This document shows, piece by piece, positions 19,691 through 31,017 of a stretch of 64,000 nucleotides of DNA. The DNA lies in assembly GCA_951213105.1 (NCBI GenBank), contig OX578150.1:24494022-24558021 (forward strand), read 5' to 3'. A model generated the notes under the pieces. The model was not told the origin of the DNA. It ran no database searches and worked only from the letters and a program-made list of their open reading frames with translations. Source of the DNA: Amaurobius ferox (lineage: Eukaryota > Arthropoda > Arachnida > Araneae > Amaurobiidae). The translations under genes and the position numbers were made by a program. Position 1 is the first letter of the stretch; each line of letters begins with the position of its first letter.

Positions 19691-22602
19691 TCTGTGAACT
19701 GAAAAAGATTTTATGTGAAACTGGTTTTTGTTAACTATTCCATGAAAAAATCCGATGAGAGAGGGCACATTGCTTGAAACGATGGGGTTCCTCCCTTCGA
19801 GGAGTAATACTAGCTCTTTGGTTAATCCCAGAATTGCCGTGCCAGGATACCCTTCCTTGTTGATCATTCTTTTACTCTCTAAAACCGGAAACCATCTCCC
19901 CCATCACCCAGACACATAAATAAAGGATTTCTTTCACATCTATTCCCAAACAGGTGTCCGCATTGGAAGTAATTAGAAAACTGGACAAGGACAGGTCTCA
20001 AAAGACATCTTTGAAACATCGGTGAACCATTGTAGAATTTATGGTACATACACACCCTAAACAATCCCATCGGCTATGAAATATGTGTTTATCAATCATT
20101 TTGTTCTGAGTGAGATTTGTTTTGGGGTGAATCAGTTGAGTCGTACGTTTCGGTGAAAAAGTCAAATGTTATTTTTCTTGCCGCATTTGTATTTCTTTCT
20201 ATATGTTATACAGTTGAACTTGACATTATCTAAAATTTTCATCTAGCATTTTATGTAATTATAAAATGTAAGGTAAGTAAGATATAATTATTTTATGATT
20301 GTTTAAATTTGTTTCTATTAACGTATAACACAGTAGATCCTCATCAAGGGGATCCAGATTATTCTAAATTTCAGGTGTAAAATCGGTATAGTCTTTAATT
20401 TAAAGATCGTAATAGTTTTCATTATAAAAATTTATATACAGCATCTAGTTGAGTCACCTTTTAGATAAAAGGTATTTTAAATTTTTCAGACGGATCAGTA
20501 TAATACTGTTTGTTTGCTCTTAGGATGTTATACTAAATTTAGCTCCTTGAAAGTTCTTGGAAATTGTTTCCTCGTTTTGCTCAATTTTTAGATTTCTTAT
20601 TCTATGTGCTTTTTCTCTACCTAATATTGCATTTTTTCTTAAAATAAAAGTATGTATTAATATTAATTATGCTATTTATGGGAAATTTCTACTTTTTCGA
20701 ATTATTTAAATTTTTAATTATAAGGATTTCAGCTAAAGCTTCGTTTAATTTGAAAAGTAACTATTGTGATTTGAATGAGGTAATTTTTTAAACAATGACC
20801 ATATTCAACAGATTCACATCTTGCCGCTTTAACACCATTGTTATCTTATAAACTTGAAAACTATAAACGAATTATATCGGATCATAAAAATATCATTATT
20901 ACATATATTATATTTTGTGTTTAAGTTATGGAGTAAGAATCCAATAGAATATAACATTGTTTGGTATTTGAGTACTTACAACAAAAGTTAATAGGAAATA
21001 ATTTAGTTTTTAAAATTAATTGTAAATCAATCAAAATTTATTTTCTAAACCAATTGTCTCACATGTAGAGCTATAATCTTTCTAATTTTTATTTTTCCAT
21101 TTCAAATAATCGAAAAAAAATGATGAACTCTCAAATATTTTCCGTTCTTTCTGGTAAATAAAAAGTAAAAACAAATACTGTAAATTTCTTAAACTTTCTA
21201 AATTATTTCAACTGTTGAGTGTAATTGAAATTATGTTACTATTTAATTGAAACTTTTAAATTTTGCATTTTAAGTATGCACTTTCCTTATAATTGTTTTA
21301 TATATAATTTTAAGGCTTGCAGTGTAATGCACAGAAATGTTCTCGTGGAATGTTTTTTCAAGCATATAACAAGGCATATTAGTACAGAATTTTATTTCAT
21401 TCGGTTGAGTAGCCGTAATATAATGTTGCGAAAGCGACATTTGCTCAAATTGTGAATGACTAGTGCAAAACTACAAACAAAATCATGACGTTATTCACTG
21501 GATCGAGTAACAGCCTAACTATGTTCAAAATCTGACTTCATTTGTTCATTAGTTTTTGAGAGCAGCAGGGTACCTCGATTTAGCAATAAACTGACTGAAA
21601 GACCGATTGACAACAAAAAACTAAAGAGTATTTATTTTGTGTTTTGTAACCAGTCCTATCAAAAATGTATAGATCTTTGAAAAATATAGGTTCGAATACT
21701 TACTTCTATTTAGCGAGGGAAGTATAATAAATATGACAACAAGAATTACAGAAATATCCTTTTCATATGTAATTTCTTTTCCTGCAACACATAGGAAAGG
21801 AGAAGTATTGTGATGGGGTCAGAAACCGGATGCCCGGATTTTGATAAATTTACCAATGTTGAAATATAATTTTAACTAACTACTATATAGTAGTAATTAT
21901 TATATATACACATATATAGAAGTAATTACTATATATATAGCAAATACTTATTTAAATTGCAAGAAAAACTTGATCCGGCTAAATAAGATGATGAAAAACT
22001 TTTAAAATAATGTAAATTGAATTATAGCTACAAAATTTCATTCTGAAAATAATCAATCTCAAAATAAAATTATAATAATGATCTAAATGCTGCCACATTA
22101 GTGGCAACTAGGTTAAAATGCGGCAAATTTTTCTACAAAAAGTATTTTGTGAGTTTCTGAATTTATTAGCATTTGATACGGTGACATAAAATCTCTCCGA
22201 GGGATGGATGGGAGGATGTTTCCAGAAGGAACTTCGCCCCCCCCCCCCCCGCCAGATATATTCCTGAAAGAATCACCTTTATCTTTGGCAATATCTCCAT
22301 AACAAATCAATAAAATAGAATACAATTCGATAATACTAATTCAATCACTAATTTTCAGAGACTCGTTAATTTATGGGCAAATGCGATAGAAGAAAGCCAT
22401 CAATTTTTGAAAATTTATAAGCAAAACTAAGATGAGCATGAAAAGTATAAAGTTTAAAAATGTCACAAAATTAGATATTTTAATTGAATTTTCATTTAAA
22501 AGCGAATATCATCATTTATATAGGACGTTTCGAGATAATTTGCATTTTTTATTTGAAACAGAAAGAAATCATAAAAAACTTAAATATACTCAATCTTATT
22601 AA
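19691..22602. other. AT-rich DNA, no gene seen
   Basis: About 2.9 kb with no open frame that resembles a protein. A poly-C run is at about 22237-22250 and a short TATATA-rich part near 21890-21940. Confidence 0.5.
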
Positions 22603-22646
22603 CCTTTCTGGTAGGTCGGACGGCCTGGGTCTCAACAACAACAACA
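22603..22646 (+). mobile_element. minimal SINE tail
   Basis: It starts CCTTTCTGGTAGGTCGGACG and ends in CTCAACAACAACAAC. Only the last 44 bp of the SINE are present. No obvious target duplication was found. Confidence 0.7.
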
Positions 22647-23964
22647 TTTTGCAATCAATTACGTTTAACAGAAAATGAATGAATTCCATTGTTTAGAAGT
22701 TTTGATTGAGCATTTTACTTTTCCATATGCGGCGGTATATGAATATAAAAAAATTAGTCAAATCAAAATATATTTGGTGTAGAAACCAATAACTGTCAGA
22801 GGGCCTCTTAATTTTCTCGATGGCCAAGATCTTCAAATTTTCTTATTACGATTTTTGATGATGTAACAAACGTTAATAAATTAAAATGTTCTACTAGACT
22901 GCACTGAGTACCAAATTTCAGCTCTTTGGAACGTAAGAAAATATGTTAAAATACCATCAAAAAAGTTGGAACAGACAGGCACACGCATTCACACACACAC
23001 ATCATTCATGACGAGTTAAATAGAAGTTTTTAATAACAAAATTTATTAATATGTATAGAAAAGTATGTATTAGACCACAGATTTTTTTTAATCTAAAATT
23101 TAATGGCATCATTTATATGATGCTAACATATTTCGTTTTTGAGGTATTGCACATTTTTTTAATTTAAAACGGTAAGAATCAAAAGATTTAATCCCACGAA
23201 AAATCCATTCACTTGAGAAACATTTGGAACAAAAATAACTAAAATATGTCGGTTTAGCAGTGTTTCTCTATTCTACTGCATTTATAAAAGTTAACAGTAA
23301 AATGAGTGGCAGAGAGGGGCCGGCCAAATTGCTTTCTGCTTGGGGCGGCCTCTTTCTTTGACCCTGATTAGAGATGTGGATTTTCCGAAAATTTTTGAAA
23401 TTACTTTCAAATATTACATATAAGTTAAAATATTATATCCACTAGTTTCTAAAAGAATTTATTTTTGTATTATAGCTACAGTCACACATATATTAAATAA
23501 CATGGCTAAAATTGTTTAAATTTAGAATTATATGACAAAAATTCTATACATAAAAATTTCTTATACTTGTATATTGCAGTTAGACAATGTAATTTAATAT
23601 TTTCATTAAGTAGATGTGCTTTTGGAAAGGTATAAAAATAATTCTATTTTGTCTATAACGATAGAAAAAATATATATCTTAATCACAAATTTAAAACCAA
23701 GCACAAAATAAGTAACAATTAAATGAAAACTAATATGTTTAAAAAATGCCTACTGATCAAGATATGAAAAAAATTTGGCAGTGGCTCCATTCCAATGAAG
23801 TTGTAAATAAATTTGCGTGAATAACATTTTCCTTTACTGGCGGTTTATATTTTCTTTAGACGTTTTAAAAACAGTTCAAAATATTAAAATACCGAAATTA
23901 GAAACATCTTTTCAAAGTAATTCCAAAATAATAAAATATCAAAATTTGAATCACCTTTAGTACG
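22647..23964. other. no gene seen
   Basis: AT-rich DNA with a short CA run near 22987-23003, the GGGGCCGGCC fragment at 23318-23365, and the left TIR-like end TAGAGATGTGG at 23369. Confidence 0.5.
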
Positions 23965-24860
23965 ATGACCAACGGGAGTTAGGTTTAAAATGGAACACTA
24001 GAACTGATGAATTGTATTGTGCAGCTCCGATATTAACAGTGAGTCCAAATGAAAGCATTACGAAAAGAAAATTGCTTTCAGTAATAAATAGTGTATATGA
24101 CCTTATTGGTTTTACTTCTATAGCATTATGACTGCCTAAATTACTGTTACTAGAAGCTTGGCGGAACAATTTTAGTTGGGATGAGGAGCTTCCAGATGAA
24201 TTTTAACAAAAATATAAAAGTTTAACTCAACACATATCTCTCATTGAACAGTGCACTATTCCAAGAAGAATGTTTCAAGGAAAATGGGATGCAGCAACTT
24301 TGCATGTTTTTACGGATGCATCAGCACATGCCTATGCATGCTGTGCACTTATACGATGCGAAGACGAAGCTGGAGTTTCAATGCAATTGGTAGCTGCTAA
24401 AACTAGAATTACGCCAATACAAATACCTACTATACCTAGGCTAGAATTATTGGGAGCTGTTATCGGAACACGTCTGGCTGCACCTACAGTAAAGGCTTTA
24501 CAATTACCTTTGAAGACCTACTATTGGACTGACTCCATGACAGTGTTAGCCTGGATTACTAAGAAAGAACCCTGTAATACCTTTATTGGAAATAGAGTAA
24601 AATAGATACGAAAGACAATTGACATAACTGGAGATGTGTACCAGGTGAAATCAACCCTGCTGATTTACCCTCTCGTTCATCAAATGTTTTGGATTTATTG
24701 GAAAAAAGATGGTGAGAGATCCTGAGATAACTTGGTCGCATATTGAAATAAATTGTTCTGGAGAAGCTTTATCAGAACGGCGAAAGAGTGTTATTACGAA
24801 TGTAAATATAGAAATAAAGAAAATTGGAAGCAAATTACTTTTACTTCTCCAAATATGTTT
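23965..24860 (+). pseudogene. BEL/Pao retrotransposon pol fragment (RT end and RNase H)
   Basis: The + strand frame reads ELGLKWNTRTDELYCA, then SVINSVYDLIGFTS, PKLLLLEAWRNNFSWDEE, then the open part 24270-24605 with LHVFTDASAHAYACCA, IPTIPRLELLGAVIGTRL and YYWTDSMTVLAWI, and finally CVPGEINPADLPSR. This order matches the region between reverse transcriptase and integrase of BEL/Pao elements. In-frame stops (for example TGA near 24128, TAA near 24205, TAG near 24603) show decay. No LTRs, protease or integrase were found nearby. Confidence 0.8.
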
Positions 24861-24875
24861 CAATTATCAGAATGG

Positions 24876-25072
24876 CTTTGGTATCGCACCATTGTGGAGA
24901 AGATTGTGACCTACTGCGGAGCCTGTGCGGGGGACCTGAAACAAATTCAGGTTCGGAAGCTCCTGATCCTCCAGAGATTAATTCTGTTGAGAATCGCCGG
25001 TGCTTATTGGACTTCTCCATACTGTGCTTTATTCTCTCTTCTCGGCATCCCCAATTCACCTCGTTCTTGTAG
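24876..25072 (+). pseudogene. LINE ORF2 C-terminal fragment
   Basis: The + strand reads IVEKIVTYCGACAG, then QVRKLLILQRLILLRIAGAY, TSPYCALFSLLGIPN. This pattern (a run of RLLxLQR...I-GAYRT-like then L-GIPP-like) is typical of the region after the RT domain in R1/jockey-type LINEs. It is only about 65 codons and directly follows the BEL/Pao fragment. It is unrelated at base level to the LINE at 2550. Confidence 0.55.
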
Positions 25073-25255
25073 CTCTCCACCGTAAGTTTTTTTTTGGTGG
25101 AGGAAGAGAGACTGTGTTTCTAGGTTTTCTCTTCCTCCTCCGATTGATTTTGATGGCATTTTGGCAGGCTTTTGCAGAAATTCCTTCTGATTGCCGATTG
25201 GTTGTGTTCCCTGAAATACTTAGTATATCAGGGAAGTTCATATTTATAGGTATAT

Positions 25256-25939
25256 CCCTTTCGGGACGGCGGCATTCCGGAGCTGTCGTGGCCCAAAAGA
25301 CGAAGCGCTTCGCTTCCGAACTAGTCGAAAAGGACGGCGCATTTTTTGCGCTAAGCCTAACTCTCGAAAAAAATTCACTAAAAATCACCTATTCAACACA
25401 GAAATCTACTTTTTTCAGGAATAAAAGAAATATTTATGTTCTATTTGATGTATAGTTTTCATACAAATCTGAATACAAAATACTCGTTAGTTGCTCCCAT
25501 TCTTTTATCTGAAATAAACGAATAATTTCACTGCCTCTAAAACCCAAACAAAAAAAAATACTCTCTTATATTCCTATGATTCACCAACGAAATCATAACG
25601 CTGAAATAAAAATAAAAACCGAAACTCAATTATAAAATTGTTGATGCTATGAGAATTACTCTGTTTGTTTATGTTACAAAATGATTTTCACCGCTCCAAA
25701 TGGAGAAATAATTCATTCGATCCTCTTCTGCCAAGGTCATGCCTCTGCAAAATACATTGAAGTCAGTTCCATGGACAAGTAACGCCATCTAGCACACAAA
25801 TTAAAACGTTCCGCGTGGTGGCAATTATAGGTGCCACTATCCGCTTGCGGTAAAATTTCCTCTGGCCCGAGTGAGTGCCGTTTGTCCTTGAATGCAAGTT
25901 CGCAGCTGGCGCGTAGGCGTGCCGGTCGTCGCGAAAGGG
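25256..25939. mobile_element. piggyBac-like MITE
   Basis: The left end CCCTTTCGGGACGGCGG and the right end, in reverse CCCTTTCGCGACGACCGG, are inverted repeats. TTAA follows on the right (25940-25943); the left flank reads TATAT, so one target copy is degraded or the end is shifted. The interior matches 15601 and 63422, including CTTCGCTTCCGAA, TTTTTGCGCTAAGC and AACGCCATCTAG. No transposase is encoded. Confidence 0.75.
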
Positions 25940-25943
25940 TTAA

Positions 25944-26085
25944 AGGTAGTAAAAAACGACCCACTCTCTGTTAACCGAGCATCGTTCATCGTAGAGAAAA
26001 TTGAAAGATACCATTCGATTGGAAATAACATCATCTACAAATTAATGTGCGTAAAATTTTCTTAAGGGACAGTCTTCATATCTTT
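25944..26085. repeat. repeat X fragment, inverted
   Basis: CTCTGTTAACCGAGCATCGT followed by CATCGTAGAGAAAATTGAAA matches repeat X in the opposite orientation to the copies at 1808, 7329 and 29029. It starts right at the TTAA of the piggyBac-like element, which may have inserted at its edge. Confidence 0.7.
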
Positions 26086-26625
26086 TAAATGAAACCCACG
26101 ATTCTATATATCCAGTATGAATCTATAATAAAAATAATAAGAAGAAAAATAAATTGTTCACATGTTAGAAATATATTAAAAACATAAATATATTAAAAAT
26201 TGTTTAAAAAATACCCATATATAATTGAATGGGTGAGTATCACGAGATAAAATAATATATAATTTGGAGAAACATGAGTTAAACATATACGTAGTTCTTT
26301 TAAACCATTTTCCTTCCACAGAATCACTTGACAAAAAATACCATATTTTTACAAATTTTACAGAATTTAATGCTGAAAGAATAGTCATCTAAAAATTTCA
26401 CCTGCTTTTTCTTAGAATGAGTAAAATGTCACTTAATAAAGCCTTACCACTCTTTCATCCTCAAAATTAGAAAACGGAATGATTAAAAACTTCTTTCAAA
26501 GTGACTTGTTTTTCAAAAATTAATTTGGAAAGACTATTATACTTTATTTTCAAATTAATAAATAGAAAAAAGTGAAAAATTTTCTGTAAAATCATAGCTT
26601 AAAAATTTTCGGCCCACATCTCTAA

Positions 26626-26905
26626 CCTAGAACATCAAACCTACCCAAAGGTATAAGGTATTTGTTTAAACGGCCGGGAAGTGCCACACAATTTATACAG
26701 TAATCTAGTGAGGGAGGCATCTACTGGGACTGTACCTTTTTTCTCCTACCACCAACCTCTCGGAAGGATTTATAGACTCACATATTGAATGTTCCTGTAC
26801 TCCGCATGAACACGTACAGTTTGGGCAAAGCTAGGAATCAAACACGGGTCATCATAGTACAATCCTTGTGCACTAATAACTGGACTGATCTACCACCTAG
26901 GTCCT
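26626..26905 (-). mobile_element. CAA-tailed SINE, diverged, reverse orientation
   Basis: It reads AAACCTACCCAAAGGTATAA, CGGCCGGGAAGTGCCAC, CTCGGAAGGATTTATAGAC, CTCCGCATGAACACG, and GGAATCAAACACGGG (a degraded B-box region). It spans nearly the whole SINE but is clearly older than the copies at 27221 and 29858. Confidence 0.75.
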
Positions 26906-27220
26906 ATGTTGCCTAAATCCTTTATGAAAATATATCAATAATTTGTAAAATAGGGAGGTGTGCGCATTTGTTCCATAGGGGCGGCCCAATGTTTCTGTCC
27001 GCGACTATGTTGGGATCTATTCAGTTGTATTAAAATACATTTATTGTAATAGACTAAATGCTTTTGCATGCAGATTTCTATTTATTGAAATTTACCTTAT
27101 AATATGTAAATTAATTTAAATGTTTTTCACACACACGTACGTCCGGCCACACAGAAAGCTACCATTAACCTATGGGTTGGTCGTGTGGTCTGGGCTTTCT
27201 ACACACACGTACGTACTGTA

Positions 27221-27520
27221 TAGTAGGCCGCGGTAGCCCAGTGGTTAACGTGCGGGAATTGTACTCGGAAGGCCCGGGTTCGATTCTCTCCGCTGCCCAA
27301 ACTGCCGCCGTGTTCACGCGGAGTACGATCACGTTAAACATGTGGGCCCCTATGTCTTTCCGAGAGGTTGGTGGTAGGGGAAGGAGGGTACGGTCTCTGT
27401 GGATGCTTCCCCCCACTGAGTTCCGGTCTGAATTGGATGGCTCTTCCCGGCCTTCCAAACAGTTATCTTACACCTTTCTGGTAGCTTAGACGGTCTGGGT
27501 CTCAACAACAATAACAGCAG
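27221..27520 (+). mobile_element. full-length tRNA-derived SINE
   Basis: The 5' part has a Pol III A-box-like TAGCCCAGTGG (27234-27244) and B box GGTTCGATTC (27277-27286). The body includes CACGCGGAGTACGATCACG and CCGAGAGGTTGGTGG. The 3' end GGTCTGGGTCTCAACAACA carries a CAA-type tail. CGTACTGTA flanks both ends (27212-27220 and 27521-27529), a 9-bp target-site duplication. With the copy at 29858 it defines the family consensus. Confidence 0.9.
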
Positions 27521-27529
27521 CGTACTGTA

Positions 27530-28080
27530 CTATATAGTGTTATCCAGTCTATGTACTGTATTTGGAAAAAAGTATATTCTTTTAAATTATTTTTTTATTT
27601 CTTGCCCCATTTTAGTTAGACATCTGATAATCCGGTACCACTTTAAGTCTTAAATATAACCCACCTAAAATATATATCATGAACTTTATATTTGCAAATT
27701 TTGGACCCCGGTTTTCTGTCTCCACAAATTATTTTGTCCCGATACCGTCCTCCTCAAAATTAAAAAATTATATAATCAAAGACTCGTAAAGCTACTTGCT
27801 TTATAAAAAGCAATGTGAAAATAGTTGATTTTCAAATCTATTATTAAATGAAATGAAAATGGGAAATTTGCAGACACATATCTAACTGTGTCTGAAAAGA
27901 TTTGGTATAAAATTGATATGAACTTTTTAAATAGCAGTCTCAGGATGCATATAATTTTTCATCATCATCGTGTATGTAATTAATCATCGTGTATGTAAAT
28001 GTTTAGTATAGTTTTGATAAAATCATTTGGCTTTCTTACATTCGTGGATTCACACTTTTTAGTTATCCATGTACAGCTGC
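27530..28080. other. no gene seen
   Basis: AT-rich sequence with no credible coding frame or repeat recognised. Confidence 0.5.
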
Positions 28081-28270
28081 GGAAAAAACCGCCCTACCCT
28101 CTGTTAATTGAGCATCGTTCATCGTAGAGAAAATTGAAAGATACCATTCGATTAGGAATAACATTCTCTACAAATTAATGTATGTAAAATTTGCATAAGG
28201 AGCCGTTTTCGTATCTAAACACGCACAAACTTTGAAATTTTCAATGGCAACACCCAAGTTTGACGCAATA
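28081..28270. repeat. repeat X, inverted copy
   Basis: It matches repeat X in inverted orientation, from GAAAAAACCGCCCTACCCTC through CGTAGAGAAAATTGAAAG to CACCCAAGTTTGACG. Together with the direct copy at 29029 it forms an inverted pair about 760 bp apart. Confidence 0.7.
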
Positions 28271-28753
28271 TTTCGAATATAACACTAAAAATAAACCTCA
28301 GATATTAAGTGTCAAGTTATTTGGATGAAGCGTTTCCGAATTATGAGTATGTAAAGTTTTAAGCTCCTGATGTTAAATTAGTTTCCAAGATTTCCATTCA
28401 TATATTCTGTAATAATTATCTGCTCACGCTGATTATTTGTATTACGTTACTACTAAATAACCCAAACACATTTACGTGATTTTTATTTTTATGGAAATAA
28501 TTGTTTGTATGAAATATTAATTATGAAATCAATAATCGAAAAAATATGAACACAAACCTGGACATATTTTGATAAAAACGATTCACAAAGACTTCTTATA
28601 CGTTTATGCAAAATTCCAGGTGTTTCCTCCCTCTAGTTCTTTATAAATATTTAAATATTCAGCATCAAGATGATTTCAGGGGTCGTATATTAGTTTAAAT
28701 AATAACATTTGAAAATAAACATTCCATTCTTCTGTATTTCTTCTTTTTTTATT

Positions 28754-28995
28754 GACCCTGGCACGAATGCTCCATTAGTTTTTAGCAACGTACCCCGTAC
28801 GACTTTTTACCCCTAATAATCGTGCCCTATTTGAGGATCACATAATCCTACCTGTTAGAGGCCCACTGCCTTAGTAACACACACACACACACAAGATAAC
28901 ACCACGCCCAGCCATGAAAATGCTCACCCTCTCATGCAGAAATCGAACTTGCGATCATTTGGCTGCAAGGTAAGCGATAATGCTGAATGCCAAGA
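28754..28995 (-). mobile_element. second tRNA-like SINE type (putative)
   Basis: Read on the minus strand it has TCGCTTACCTTGCAGCC, then CGCAAGTTCGATTTCTGC (a B-box-like core), then GAGAGGGTGAGCATTTTCAT, a TG run, and GTGCCAGGGTCAATAAA. The box spacing fits a tRNA head, while the body and tail differ fully from the CAA-tailed SINE. Only one copy is in the window, so the family assignment is inference. Confidence 0.45.
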
Positions 28996-29520
28996 GGAAA
29001 GTTCAATTATTTACAACAGTGCTGTGGTCAATCAATGAGACATCGCCCTTCAAATTGCGGTTTTCAATATGGAGCTGATCCCCGAAAATTGCTCATTCCG
29101 AAATATTGAATAACTTCGGTTATAAAGATAGAAACGTCGTGAAAATTTGAATTTGGACTAATTTGGGAGTCTAGAACTTGTGGGTGACGTCAAAATTGGG
29201 TATTGCCATTGAAAATCTTAAATTTTGTACGCGTTTAGATATGAAGACGGCCCCTTATGCAAATTTTACGCACATTAATTTGTAGAGGATGTTATTTCCA
29301 ATCGAATGGAATCTTTCAATTTTCTCTACGATGAACGATGCTCGGTTAACAGAGGGTGGGACGTTTTTTTTCCTCAGATGTACACAAATAACAGTTTTAA
29401 GTAATTTCTGAACAAATATTTGTTTACAATATCTGTACTCATTCGTATAACATAATATGAAGTGAGGGATATTTTTATTTTAAAAAACATGTTATCAACA
29501 TGGAATTGCTTATACCTGTA

Positions 29521-29727
29521 ATGGCAGCAAGGAAAATTGCTATATGCCACAATAAAGTGAACTTCTATGGGATTGATATATTAAGTGCTACCATGCAGCC
29601 AGCTTTTCATTTATTAAAGATTGAACTCTTGAGAGAACTCCACCTATGGAAGATGTTCCCGAAGTTTAAATCAGGTTCTCAATGCAGATGCGATAACTGT
29701 ATCCATGAACATATATTGCTAGTTTAA
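29521..29727 (+). other. small ORF of unknown nature, second copy
   Basis: Open counterpart of 2307-2513, with Asp to Ala, Asn to His and Arg to His changes plus several silent ones. The Cys-rich end CRCDNC is kept. I do not recognise it. It lies about 1.3 kb upstream of PDCL on the same strand. Confidence 0.3.
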
Positions 29728-29857
29728 ATTAGAGTTCAGATTCCCAACAACATTCCTATGAAGTAAGCAACAGACTAGGGAATCATAGTAGGCTCCATTG
29801 CTTATAAAATACAGTGGGTGATATATTAGATAAAGTTGTGACACATTGTAACTATCA

Positions 29858-30142
29858 GGGGCGCGGTAGCCCATTGGTTAGCGCGCTGGAGTTGCACTCG
29901 GTTGGCCCGGGTTCGATTCCAGCCACTGCCAAAACTGCCGTCGTGTTCATGCGGAGTACGATCACGTTAAACATGTGGGTCCGAAAGTCCTTCCGAGAGG
30001 TTGGTGGTAGGGGAAGGAGGGTACGGTCCCTGTGGATGCCTCCCCCACTGGGTTCCGGTCTAAATTGGGTGGCACTTCCCGACCGTCCAAACAGTTACCT
30101 TACACCTTTCTGGAAGGTCGGACGGTCTGGGTTTCAACAACA
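29858..30142 (+). mobile_element. full-length tRNA-derived SINE with 15-bp target duplication
   Basis: The A box TAGCCCATTGG (29867-29877) and B box GGTTCGATTC (29910-29919) are intact. The body matches 27221 and the 3' end reads GGTCTGGGTTTCAACAACA. A perfect 15-bp repeat ACATTGTAACTATCA flanks it (29843-29857 and 30143-30157). It is absent from copies A and B, where a LINE replaces this stretch. Confidence 0.92.
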
Positions 30143-31017
30143 ACATTGTAACTATCATTAATGATGCAATAGTTTACTAATTGTCATTTGTAATTGTAGT
30201 AAGAAAAGATTAAAAAACAGAATCAAAATTGCTGAAATTCATGTTTGCATGCTTTAAATATGTTATAGAAAACTTGAAAGCAGGAGGAACTCGAATTTAA
30301 CATAAAATAATACTGATAATTAAAATGATTGTAAAAATGTGAGGAAGATAAATTTACAATGAATTGGAAATTAAAGAAATAGTTAAGAAATTACATTATG
30401 TGCTCAAATACGAATAATAGTTTGAATGAGTTTTGATTATGATACATAGGTAAATAGAAAATACGCTTTACTTACATAAGAATGTTTCCATTCGAAATAC
30501 GATGAAGTCAAAAAAATCGAATCTCTGTGTTTTAGTATACATAAATAACAAAATAATGAAAATGCTTAAACTAATAACTGTGCCTTAAACTCATCATCAA
30601 ATAACTTATGGCATTCTTAAATAACTTATGGTATCATCAAATAACTTATGGCATTCAAAAAATAACAATAAAACATCGAAATGTACAGAAAGAAAAAGGG
30701 GTTTGAGGAAGGAATGTGATATTTAGCTGTTACATTTATTATCTTCGCCCCCGTCCATGCCCATACTTACTATGAGAACCTTTTCTCAATATATACGTCT
30801 CACCGGTACCACAGAATACTATATTAGTCTGTGACCGGTACGGCTGTGATTGCTCATTTTCACTGTCTTCACTGCTAACTGTAAACCGAACTGGTCTTTT
30901 TGAGAGAAACTCGCTTCGCTTTCGCGGACATCATTTTTTGATATAAAAAAATTCTTTATATTTTCCATTAGTAAGGTACGTTAATTATTGTTAAATACTA
31001 TTTACCTACTTTTAATC

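Larger units (their letters stand above)
23369..26624. mobile_element. possible hAT-like composite bounded by inverted repeats
   Basis: The left boundary TAGAGATGTGG plus CCGAAAATTTTT is mirrored at 26600-26624 (reverse complement TAGAGATGTGGGCCGAAAAT). Such TAGAGATG ends occur in hAT elements. The interval holds a BEL/Pao fragment, a LINE fragment and a piggyBac-like copy. No clear 8-bp target duplication was found (ACCCTGAT on the left, ACCTAGAA on the right), so the pairing could be two solo ends. Confidence 0.4.

Noticed and set aside
22113..22325. ORF with a Gly run near 22237
   Set aside because: The Gly run is a poly-C microsatellite read in frame; nothing else supports a gene.
19259..23365. 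CAGGGCCGGC and GGGGCCGGCC pieces as two ends of one hAT element
   Set aside because: Both pieces lie in the same orientation and share internal GCTTGGGGCGGC, so they are two fragments of a repeat and not inverted ends; no target duplication was found.
27226..27300. Apparent tRNA gene (A and B boxes)
   Set aside because: The boxes belong to the head of a 300-bp SINE with a CAA tail and target duplications; no tRNA cloverleaf with a proper acceptor stem is formed.
30988..31017. Ten-residue extension of PDCL from an upstream in-frame ATG
   Set aside because: MTTFDDKLLGEK is the conserved family start; the extension is AT-rich and has no family support.
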